A stretch of DNA of 64,000 nt. It comes from Idiomarina sp. PL1-037. Lineage in GTDB: Bacteria > Pseudomonadota > Gammaproteobacteria > Enterobacterales > Alteromonadaceae. Below the pieces are notes generated by a model that was given only the letters and a program-made list of their open reading frames with translations, was not told where the DNA came from and did not search any database. The DNA is taken from positions 1,178,001 through 1,242,000 of the forward strand of contig NZ_CP139873.1 in NCBI RefSeq assembly GCF_034422975.1, in the 5' to 3' direction. A program made the position numbers and the translations under genes. Shown one piece after another: positions 36,225-43,315 of the stretch (the stretch's first letter is position 1; each line of letters opens with the position of its first letter).

Positions 36225-37346
36225 ATGCAAGACGTTGTACTTTTTGAAGAACTGAACGCCGGTGACAAAGTCATCGGCGTTGCTACGTTAAATTCCGAGA
36301 AATCGCTGAATGCTCTGAGCCTGGCGATGGCTGAAAAGCTCTTACCGCAGCTGGAAAAATGGGCAGAAGACGACAAAGTCGCCTGTGTCTGGTTGCAGGG
36401 GGCTGGTGAAAAAGCTTTCTGTGCCGGTGGTGACATTGTCGCCATGTATAAAGCCATGCAAGCGGAGCCGGGCAAATTAGTAGAGGAAGTCGAAAACTTC
36501 TTCACGAAGGAATATCAACTGGACTACTTTATTCAGACCTTCCCCAAACCTCTTATTTGCTGGGGTGACGGCATTGTGATGGGCGGCGGTATGGGGCTGA
36601 TGAATGGCGCCAGTCATCGTATCGTGACCGAACGTTCGTTACTGGCTATGCCGGAAGTGACTATTGGCTTGTACCCAGATGTTGGTGCGACCTCCTTCCT
36701 TAATCGTATGCCACAAGGTTGCGGTTTGTTCTTAGGCATTACCGGCGCGACGATGAATGCGAACGATGCACTGTATCTGAACCTGGCCGATCACTTTGTT
36801 GGGCATGAAAGCAAAGAAAGCATTCTGAATAAACTGAAAGAAGTTCAGTGGGGCAATACTGAGGCATTGAACAAACAAAAGGTGACGGACTTACTAAGTG
36901 ACGAGGCAAGTAATGACCCAACAGCGTTACCCACGCCTCAGGTAGAACCGCATCAGAAGCTAATAACAGAGCTTACAACGGGCAACGACATTGGTGAAAT
37001 TGTTGAACGTATTGTCAATGATGAAACGGATGATAAATGGCTGGCGCGGGCGCGTAAGAATCTGGCCAATGGTTGTCCTTTTACATCGCACCTGGTCTGG
37101 AACCAGTTGCAGCAAGGCTCTGATTTGTCGTTGGCTGATTGTTTCCGTTTAGAGCTAACCTTGTCCTGTAACTGTGCGGTTCGTGGCGATTTTGCGGAAG
37201 GTATTCGGGCACTGCTGATTGATAAAGATAAGAATCCACAATGGCAGCATAACTCGGTAGCCGAAGTACCAGCGGAAGAAGTTGATGCATTCTTTTTACC
37301 GCCTTGGGGCGAGCGAACGCATCCATTAGCCGATCTTGATAAATAG
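36225..37346 (+). CDS. 3-hydroxyisobutyryl-CoA hydrolase
   Basis: Crotonase-fold thioesterase that frees 3-hydroxyisobutyrate in valine degradation. The 373-residue length and the fold-specific GAGEKAFCAGGDIVAMYK (about 65-82), WGDGIVMGGGMGLMNGASHRIV (near 113-134) and MPEVTIGLYPDVGATSFLNRM fit HIBYL-CoA hydrolase rather than the shorter enoyl-CoA hydratases (about 260 residues). The C-terminal half with ARKNLANGCPFT is also family-typical. It lies between the dehydrogenase and mmsB; no separate enoyl-CoA hydratase gene precedes it. Confidence 0.9.
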   Translation: MQDVVLFEELNAGDKVIGVATLNSEKSLNALSLAMAEKLLPQLEKWAEDDKVACVWLQGAGEKAFCAGGDIVAMYKAMQAEPGKLVEEVENFFTKEYQLDYFIQTFPKPLICWGDGIVMGGGMGLMNGASHRIVTERSLLAMPEVTIGLYPDVGATSFLNRMPQGCGLFLGITGATMNANDALYLNLADHFVGHESKESILNKLKEVQWGNTEALNKQKVTDLLSDEASNDPTALPTPQVEPHQKLITELTTGNDIGEIVERIVNDETDDKWLARARKNLANGCPFTSHLVWNQLQQGSDLSLADCFRLELTLSCNCAVRGDFAEGIRALLIDKDKNPQWQHNSVAEVPAEEVDAFFLPPWGERTHPLADLDK

Positions 37347-37372
37347 AACGAATAACGAGAAGGAGTGCCAAC

Positions 37373-38269
37373 ATGGCAACCGTAGGATTTATTGGACTGG
37401 GTAACATGGGTGGCCCAATGGCCAGCAACCTGGCAAAAGCCGGCCACAAGGTTAAGGCTTTTGACTTATCGGAAGAAGCACTTAAAGCGATAGTTGCTGA
37501 CGGTGCACAGGCGGCGAAAACAGCAGCTGAAGCCATCGAAGGAGCCGAGTTTGTAGTGTCTATGCTGCCTGCAGACCGTCACGTAAAAGGCGTTTATCTC
37601 GGTGACGATGGCCTAATCAACAAGCTGAATAAAGATCAGTTGGTTATTGACTGCAGTACCATTTCTTCTGAAACCGCTATGTATGTGGGTGAACATTTAG
37701 AGAAAGCTGGTATTGCCTTTATCGACGCCCCGGTTTCCGGTGGTGTTGGTGGCGCGAAAGCTGGTACTTTAACCTTTATTTGCGGCGGCACAGAAACTAA
37801 CGTTGACCGGGCTCGTAGCGTGCTTAACGACATGGGCAAAAATGTTTTCCGCGCCGGAGATGTCGGTGCCGGACAGATTGCAAAAATCTGTAATAACATG
37901 TTGTTGTCAGTATTAATGGTAGGTACCTCTGAAGCTTTGCAATTGGGTAAGGCAAACGGGCTGGACCCAAAAGTTTTATCGGAAATTATGCTAGCAAGCT
38001 CAGGTAGCAATTGGACATTACAGGTATATAATCCGTGCCCTGGGGTAATGGATAACGTGCCTTCAAGCAATGACTATCAGGGCGGCTTTTTGGTTGACTT
38101 AATGGCTAAAGATTTAGGCCTTGCGCAACAAACCGCATTAGAAAGCGGTGCCGCAACGCCTATTGGGTCACTGACTCGCAACCTTTACCATAGCTGGTCT
38201 GAGCAAGGCCATGGTCGCCAGGACTTTTCCAGTATTTTTAATTATGTGGCACCTAAGTCACAGAAGTAA
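37373..38269 (+). CDS. mmsB: 3-hydroxyisobutyrate dehydrogenase
   Basis: NAD-dependent oxidation of 3-hydroxyisobutyrate to methylmalonate semialdehyde, the MmsA substrate. The Rossmann motif GFIGLGNMGGPMASNL is at residues 5-20. The substrate-binding DAPVSGGVGGAKAGTL (about 121-136) and the catalytic lysine in GAGQIAKICNNMLL (about 167-180) are intact. 298 residues, within the normal range. AAGGAG lies upstream of the ATG. It is followed by the SDR gene after about 20 bases. Confidence 0.95.
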   Translation: MATVGFIGLGNMGGPMASNLAKAGHKVKAFDLSEEALKAIVADGAQAAKTAAEAIEGAEFVVSMLPADRHVKGVYLGDDGLINKLNKDQLVIDCSTISSETAMYVGEHLEKAGIAFIDAPVSGGVGGAKAGTLTFICGGTETNVDRARSVLNDMGKNVFRAGDVGAGQIAKICNNMLLSVLMVGTSEALQLGKANGLDPKVLSEIMLASSGSNWTLQVYNPCPGVMDNVPSSNDYQGGFLVDLMAKDLGLAQQTALESGAATPIGSLTRNLYHSWSEQGHGRQDFSSIFNYVAPKSQK

Positions 38270-38289
38270 CCTAAGAATTGGGGAAACAC

Positions 38290-39054
38290 ATGCAAATTAA
38301 AGACAGTGTCATTGTTATTACCGGTGGTGCTCAGGGGCTGGGCCTCGCAATGGCTGAAGATTTCGCCCGGCAAGGTGCCAAACTTGCGCTTATCGATATT
38401 AACGGCGACGTATTAGGTGAAGCTCAGGAACAATGCGAAAAGCTGGGCGCAGCCAAAGTGGTTGGTTATGAAGTTGATATTACCGATGAAGAGTCGGTAG
38501 AAACCGTATTTGAGCAAATTCAGCAAGAATTTGATGGCATCGATGTGCTAGTGAACAACGCAGGCTTACTGCGCGATGGCTTGCTGATCAAATTCAAAGA
38601 CGGCGAACTGAAACAGAAAATGCCATTACAGCAGTTTCAGTCGGTACTGGATGTGAACCTCACCGGTACCTTCTTATGCGGACGTGAAGCCGCAGCGCAG
38701 ATGGTAAAAGCTGGTAAGAAAGGCGTTATCATCAATATTTCCAGTGTCGCGCGAGCCGGCAACATGGGGCAGACTAACTACTCCGCAACGAAAGCCGGTG
38801 TGGTTGCTATGACAGTCACCTGGGCTCGTGAACTGGGTCGTTACGGCATTCGCTGTGGTGCCATTGCGCCTGGCTTTATTGAAACGCCAATGACGGCACA
38901 GATGAAACCTGAAGCGGTTGATCGCGCGTTGTCTATGGTGCCGCTAAAACGCTGGGGCCAGCCCAATGAAATTGCCCACAGTGCTCGCTACATTATTGAA
39001 AATGACTTCTTTAGCGGCCGTGTGGTCGAAATTGACGGCGGCGTTCGTCTGTAA
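38290..39054 (+). CDS. SDR dehydrogenase, probably 3-hydroxy-2-methylbutyryl-CoA dehydrogenase
   Basis: Short-chain dehydrogenase with NAD-binding TGGAQGLGLAMAEDFARQG, DVLVNNAGLLRDGLL and the catalytic Ser/Tyr/Lys set (INISSVARAGNMGQ, then YSATKAG). The acidic IDING after the second beta strand suggests NAD. In Shewanella-type ivd clusters the last gene encodes the isoleucine-branch dehydrogenase IvdG, and the position matches. The ATG at 38290 has GGGGAA before it; the in-frame TTG at 38278 is less likely. 254 residues. A FabG-like role cannot be excluded. Confidence 0.85.
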   Translation: MQIKDSVIVITGGAQGLGLAMAEDFARQGAKLALIDINGDVLGEAQEQCEKLGAAKVVGYEVDITDEESVETVFEQIQQEFDGIDVLVNNAGLLRDGLLIKFKDGELKQKMPLQQFQSVLDVNLTGTFLCGREAAAQMVKAGKKGVIINISSVARAGNMGQTNYSATKAGVVAMTVTWARELGRYGIRCGAIAPGFIETPMTAQMKPEAVDRALSMVPLKRWGQPNEIAHSARYIIENDFFSGRVVEIDGGVRL

Positions 39055-39094
39055 GTCACATTAGTTAAAGTAATGATAAATAGCCGAACGAAGG

Positions 39095-39141
39095 GCGTCT
39101 CTGTTATAGTGGTGGTTATCTACTAAACAGAGACGCTTTTT
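39095..39141 (+). terminator. Strong terminator between the ivd operon and gcvA
   Basis: GCGTCTCTGTT (39095-39105) pairs perfectly with AACAGAGACGC (39126-39136), followed by TTTTT. It ends the valine/isoleucine operon. The T-run finishes only about ten bases before the gcvA ATG. Confidence 0.92.
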
Positions 39142-39151
39142 AGTTAATGGC

Positions 39152-40051
39152 ATGCGGAAATTACCTCCCTTAAACGCGCTAAAATCATTTGAAGTGGCAG
39201 CGCGTCATCTCAGTTTTACCAAAGCAGCCGAAGAGTTATTTGTGACTCAGGCGGCCGTCAGTCATCAGGTAAAAGCGTTAGAAGACTTCCTTGAGCTTAA
39301 GCTTTTTATCCGGCGTAACCGCTCGCTGTTGCTGACCGAAGAAGGGCAGGAATACTACTTAGAGTTACGCGATATTTTTGAGCAACTGGCACAGGCGACC
39401 GATAAACTTCGATTAGTGTCCGAACGCGGCGCATTGACCGTGTCGGTTCCGCCCAGTTTCGCTATTTTATGGTTTGTTCCACGGCTCAGCAGTTTTCGCG
39501 AAGAACACCCAGATATGGACATACGCATTAAAGCGGTGGATGAGATTAGCGGCTCTTTGACGGACGATGTAGACGTTGCTATTTACTATGGTGATGGTCG
39601 CTGGCCCGGCGTAAAAGCTTACCAGCTGCATGAAGAATACTTATGGCCTGTCTGTTCGCCGTTGTTATTGAACAAAGCGAATATCAAAGAGCCGATAGAT
39701 TTATTCAAACAAACCTTGCTGCACGACGAAACGCGTAACGCCTGGAAGGACTGGTTCCAGCTGGTGGGGTTACCTCAGTATAAAGGCGATAACGGACCGG
39801 TATTCAGTCATTCCAGCCTGGCTTTGCAGGCTGCAGTCCACGGGCAGGGCATTGCATTAGCCAATAACGTGCTGGTGAAGTCCGAAATTGACAGTGGCCA
39901 CCTGGTTCGTATTTTTCCTCAGGCACTGCAGCGGAATAAAGCGTTTTATCTGGTTTGTCGTGACAATCAGGCGGAGATAGGTAAAATCGCGACCTTCCGT
40001 CAGTGGCTGCTAAACTTGGTTCAAAAAGAAGAGCAAGAGTTTAACCAATAA
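39152..40051 (+). CDS. gcvA: LysR family regulator GcvA
   Basis: LysR-type regulator close to E. coli GcvA, which controls the glycine cleavage system. The winged-helix N-terminus LPPLNALKSFEVAARHLSFTKAAEELFVTQAAVSHQ, the RRNRSLLLTEEGQ wing and the FYLVCRDNQAEIGKIATFRQWLL C-terminus align directly. 299 residues. No good ribosome-binding site precedes the ATG, because a terminator hairpin occupies the region. It is followed by hydrolase, ygdD and rlmM genes that overlap in series; E. coli has gcvA-ygdD-rlmM. The target genes are not in this window. Confidence 0.9.
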   Translation: MRKLPPLNALKSFEVAARHLSFTKAAEELFVTQAAVSHQVKALEDFLELKLFIRRNRSLLLTEEGQEYYLELRDIFEQLAQATDKLRLVSERGALTVSVPPSFAILWFVPRLSSFREEHPDMDIRIKAVDEISGSLTDDVDVAIYYGDGRWPGVKAYQLHEEYLWPVCSPLLLNKANIKEPIDLFKQTLLHDETRNAWKDWFQLVGLPQYKGDNGPVFSHSSLALQAAVHGQGIALANNVLVKSEIDSGHLVRIFPQALQRNKAFYLVCRDNQAEIGKIATFRQWLLNLVQKEEQEFNQ

Positions 40052-40674
40052 TGCGTTATCAACAACAGAACCCGGAAGGAGCGTTCCGCATCGTGTTTTT
40101 GCACGGCTCAGGAGGCGGTCCCGACACAGCTTTTATGAATTTCTTTGCAGAGCATGGCATAGCGCTTGGTGCGGAGGTTGTGCGCCCGGACTTTCCTTAT
40201 TGGGAAAAGGTTCGTGAAACCGGTAAGCCACGTCCGCCGAATAAAATGCAGGCATTGGTCGATGCGATTGATGAACTGCTGAGCGAGTTACAGCAAGATA
40301 ATAAACCGTTAGTTTTGATGGGCAAGTCGTTAGGAAGCCGGGTAATGTTGCGCTTAGCCGATAAATACGGCGCGAAAGCAGTCATTGCTTTGGGCTTTCC
40401 GTTCCACCCACCGCAAAAACCTGAGAAGTCACGCCTTGAAGAATTAAAGATGACGCAGGCGCCCGGCCTTATTTTGCAGGGAACGCGCGACCCGTTCAGT
40501 AAGCCGCTTTTAAAAAGAGCCGAGCAGGGGCAAGGCGTGGAGCTGCCGCATAACTGGCAGTTACAATGGCTAGAGGGTGCCGATCACGGATTTGCCGCCA
40601 CAAAAGCCAAGGCGGTGAATACACCTAAGCTTTGGCAGCAGGCAGCAGATGCCATTAAGGAGTTTATTCAATGA
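40051..40674 (+). CDS. Alpha/beta hydrolase of the KANL3/Tex30 (COG3571) type
   Basis: 207-residue alpha/beta hydrolase-like protein. FLHGSGGGPDTAFM near the N-terminus forms the oxyanion loop, and LMGKSLGSRVMLRLA (about 90-104) is the nucleophile elbow with Ser in GKSLGS. LQGTRDPFSKP carries the acid and GADHGFAAT the histidine (near 180), so the triad looks complete. The substrate is unknown. It is inserted between gcvA and ygdD relative to E. coli, and its start overlaps the gcvA stop (TAATG). Confidence 0.8.
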   Translation: MRYQQQNPEGAFRIVFLHGSGGGPDTAFMNFFAEHGIALGAEVVRPDFPYWEKVRETGKPRPPNKMQALVDAIDELLSELQQDNKPLVLMGKSLGSRVMLRLADKYGAKAVIALGFPFHPPQKPEKSRLEELKMTQAPGLILQGTRDPFSKPLLKRAEQGQGVELPHNWQLQWLEGADHGFAATKAKAVNTPKLWQQAADAIKEFIQ

Positions 40675-41051
40675 GTCAGGTATTTTTAATTGTGGCCGCC
40701 ATTTTAGGCAGTACCGGCGTTATGTTGGGCGCTTTTGCTTCGCACGGTTTAAAATCGAAATTAAGTGAGAGTTTGCTGAGCGCTTTTGAGACCGGAGTCA
40801 CCTATCAGTTTTATCATGCGTTGGCACTGTTTGCTTTAGCGCTTTGGTTAAAGCAGTCACCGTCGGTTTGGTTTGTTGCCAGCGGCTATTTGTGGCTGGC
40901 TGGCGTGGTTTTATTTTCCGGTAGTTTGTATGCCTTAGCACTTACCGGTGTTAAATGGTTTGGACCTATAACGCCTATTGGCGGAGTATTATTTATTGCT
41001 GGCTGGGTCTGTTTATTAGTTGGCGCAATGAAGTTAGGAGCAGGTAGTTAA
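40671..41051 (+). CDS. DUF423 family membrane protein YgdD
   Basis: 126-residue inner-membrane protein with four hydrophobic segments. The family motif LGAFASHGLKSKLSESLLSAFETGVTYQFYHALALF (about 20-55) is typical of DUF423/UPF0382, followed by PIGGVLFIAGWVCLL. E. coli YgdD lies between gcvA and rlmM as here. Function is unknown. Both ends overlap neighbours (ATGA with the hydrolase, TAATG with rlmM). Confidence 0.9.
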   Translation: MSQVFLIVAAILGSTGVMLGAFASHGLKSKLSESLLSAFETGVTYQFYHALALFALALWLKQSPSVWFVASGYLWLAGVVLFSGSLYALALTGVKWFGPITPIGGVLFIAGWVCLLVGAMKLGAGS

Positions 41052-42160
41052 TGAGTGAGATTGTTAACGGCAGAGGTAGTGGCATTGTATTGCTGTGTCG
41101 TGCGGGGTTCGAAGGTGATTGCGCGGCCGAAATTCAGGATAAAACCGCGGAACTGGGTGTTTATGGTTATTGCCAGACACAACCCGAACAAGCTTACGTT
41201 ACCTACCATTGTCAGCACGAAGAAGCAGAGCATATTGCCCGTAAACTGACGCTGAAAGACCTGGTCTTTGCGCGCGAAATGTTTGCCTTGCTGGGGCCGG
41301 TTAAAGTGGCCGGTATTGAAGACCGTGCCAGCGAAGTCATAAAGGTACTAAAACCTCACCAGGAAACTTTTGGTTTAGCCGGTGAGTTACGGGTGGAAAC
41401 CCCAGATACTAACGAAGCTAACCAGCTATCCAAATTTTGCCGAAAATTCAGCGTGCCGCTGCGTCAGGCATTACGCAAAGAAGAGCTTTTAAGTAATAAA
41501 CCGTTAGCCAAACGACCGATGCTTCACGTGTTATTTGTCAATGCGGCACATGCTTTGGTGGGGTATTCGTACAGCTATAACCAGACAGTGCACGATGGTG
41601 GCATTGTGCGTTTGCGCATGCCAAAAGAGGCACCAAGCCGTTCAACGTTAAAACTGGATGAAGCCTTTCAGGTATTTGTGCCTGAAAACGAACATGAAAA
41701 ACGTGTTCATTCGGGCATGAAGGCGGTAGATCTTGGTGCAGCGCCGGGAGGCTGGACTTATCAGTTGGTACGCCGCGGTATGATGGTACAGGCTGTGGAC
41801 AACGGACCAATGGCAGAATCTTTAATGGAAACCGGTCAGGTAAAGCACATTCAGGAAGACGGCTTTAAATTTCGCCCGAAACGCAAAAATGTTACCTGGT
41901 TGGTGTGCGATATGGTTGAAAAACCCGCACGTGTCGGCGAGCTGATGACCAGTTGGTTACTAGACGGTGATTGTGAAGAAGCCATCTTTAACCTTAAGTT
42001 ACCAATGCGTCAGCGCTACGCCGCAGTTAAAGGCTACCTGGATCAGATTAAAGAACAGCTACAAACCGAGGGGACTAAGCCGTTTGAAATTCAGGCCAAG
42101 CACCTTTACCACGACCGTGAAGAAATTACTGTACACTTGCGCTGGTTGCCCCGCAGCTAG
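41051..42160 (+). CDS. rlmM: 23S rRNA C2498 2'-O-methyltransferase RlmM
   Basis: 2'-O-methylates C2498 of 23S rRNA using SAM. The N-terminal THUMP-like region covers about 1-160 (RAGFEGDCAAEIQDK). The Rossmann MTase domain has VDLGAAPGGWTYQLVRRG (about 225-242), VCDMVEKPARV, and catalytic-type lysines in NLKLPMRQRY. 369 residues, near the E. coli length of 366. It closes the gcvA-hydrolase-ygdD-rlmM overlap series. Confidence 0.95.
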   Translation: MSEIVNGRGSGIVLLCRAGFEGDCAAEIQDKTAELGVYGYCQTQPEQAYVTYHCQHEEAEHIARKLTLKDLVFAREMFALLGPVKVAGIEDRASEVIKVLKPHQETFGLAGELRVETPDTNEANQLSKFCRKFSVPLRQALRKEELLSNKPLAKRPMLHVLFVNAAHALVGYSYSYNQTVHDGGIVRLRMPKEAPSRSTLKLDEAFQVFVPENEHEKRVHSGMKAVDLGAAPGGWTYQLVRRGMMVQAVDNGPMAESLMETGQVKHIQEDGFKFRPKRKNVTWLVCDMVEKPARVGELMTSWLLDGDCEEAIFNLKLPMRQRYAAVKGYLDQIKEQLQTEGTKPFEIQAKHLYHDREEITVHLRWLPRS

Positions 42161-42164
42161 CTTT

Positions 42165-42204
42165 AAAGGCATAGCCTGAGTTCATTCATGGCTATGCCTT
42201 TCGC
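42165..42204. terminator. Hairpin between convergent rlmM and icd
   Basis: AAAGGCATAGCC (42165-42176) pairs with GGCTATGCCTTT (42190-42201) around a 13-base loop, a perfect 12-bp stem. T-runs are short on both sides, so it is a moderate bidirectional terminator. The rlmM and icd stop codons lie just outside. Confidence 0.75.
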
Positions 42205-42205
42205 C

Positions 42206-43210
42206 TTAAAGACGCTCAATAACTGCCTGAGTAAAATCAGTGGTACCGTGCGAGCCGCCCAAATCACGAGTGGTACGGTCGCCACTGGAAATCACATCTT
42301 CTAATGCTTTGGTGATTTTTTCGGCTTGCTCTTGCATGCCTAAGTATTCGAGCATTTGAATTGACGCTAAGATAACTGAGGTTGGGTTTGCCAGGTTCTT
42401 ACCGGCAATATCCGGGGCTGAGCCGTGTACAGCTTCGAAAATGGCACAGTCTTTACCAATGTTAGCGCCGGGTGCCATACCTAAGCCGCCGACCAAACCT
42501 GCGCACAGGTCTGACAGAATATCGCCAAACAGGTTGGTGGTAACAATAACGTCAAACTCTTCCGGGTTCATAACTAAGCGCATGCAGGCCGCATCAACAA
42601 TCATTTCTGTTGACTCAATGTCCGGATACTCGTCCGCAATTTCACGCGCTACTTTCAGGAATAATCCGGAAGTGGATTTCAGAATGTTGGCTTTATGCAC
42701 CGCGGTGACTTTCTTACGGCCTTCGCGACGTGCGGTTTCATAGGCAAAACGAACAATGCGCTCAGCGCCTTCACGAGTGATTTTGCTTACTGCTTCGGCT
42801 TCGTTACCGTCTTCAGATACTTTTTGGCCTAAGCCGGAGTACATACCTTCGGTATTTTCACGAATGGTAATAATATCAATGTTTTCGTAGCGCGCTTGTG
42901 TGCCGGTAAAAGACAAAACAGGGCGCACGTTAGCGTATAATGAAAAATGTTTGCGGAGGCTGACATTAATAGAGGTAAAGCCTTCACCAACCGGAGTGGT
43001 TAGCGGACCTTTTAAGGTAACACCGTTACGCTCAATCGCATCAAGAGTGTCCTGTGGCAGTAACTCTCCGGTTTTTTCCAAAGCAGTTAAACCAGCGTCG
43101 ACGTATTCATATTCAAAGTCACAACCTGCTTTATCAAGAATGGCTGTTGCGGACTCGACAATATCCGGACCGATGCCGTCACCTGGAATTACTGTGATAG
43201 TTCTACTCAT
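42206..43210 (-). CDS. NAD-dependent isocitrate dehydrogenase
   Basis: Beta-decarboxylating dehydrogenase of the IDH/IPMDH family. Substrate residues are in GFTSINVSLRKHFSLYANVRP (about 77-97), with metal ligands in NLFGDILSDL (226-235). The cofactor loop reads VHGSAPDIAGKN (261-272): Asp267 and Ile268 replace the Lys-Tyr pair of E. coli NADP-IDH, indicating NAD use. The 334-residue length also fits the mitochondrial-like NAD-IDH and differs from the E. coli NADP-IDH length of 416. Homoisocitrate or tartrate-type activity is less likely. The leader contains AAAGGAATC. It stands alone between two hairpin-bounded units. Confidence 0.9.
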   Translation of the reverse strand: MSRTITVIPGDGIGPDIVESATAILDKAGCDFEYEYVDAGLTALEKTGELLPQDTLDAIERNGVTLKGPLTTPVGEGFTSINVSLRKHFSLYANVRPVLSFTGTQARYENIDIITIRENTEGMYSGLGQKVSEDGNEAEAVSKITREGAERIVRFAYETARREGRKKVTAVHKANILKSTSGLFLKVAREIADEYPDIESTEMIVDAACMRLVMNPEEFDVIVTTNLFGDILSDLCAGLVGGLGMAPGANIGKDCAIFEAVHGSAPDIAGKNLANPTSVILASIQMLEYLGMQEQAEKITKALEDVISSGDRTTRDLGGSHGTTDFTQAVIERL

Positions 43211-43315
43211 GAATTGATTCCTTTAAACCGTGTTACAACAAAAACAGGAATGGTAATTCTACCATTGCGGCGTTAATACTGACTAGCAAAGCATTATTCA
43301 GCCAGTAAATGTAGG

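Noticed and set aside
36953..37536. Two antisense open frames of about 150-160 codons over the hydrolase/mmsB genes
   Set aside because: Both lie opposite well-supported enzymes and show no recognisable motifs or ribosome-binding sites.
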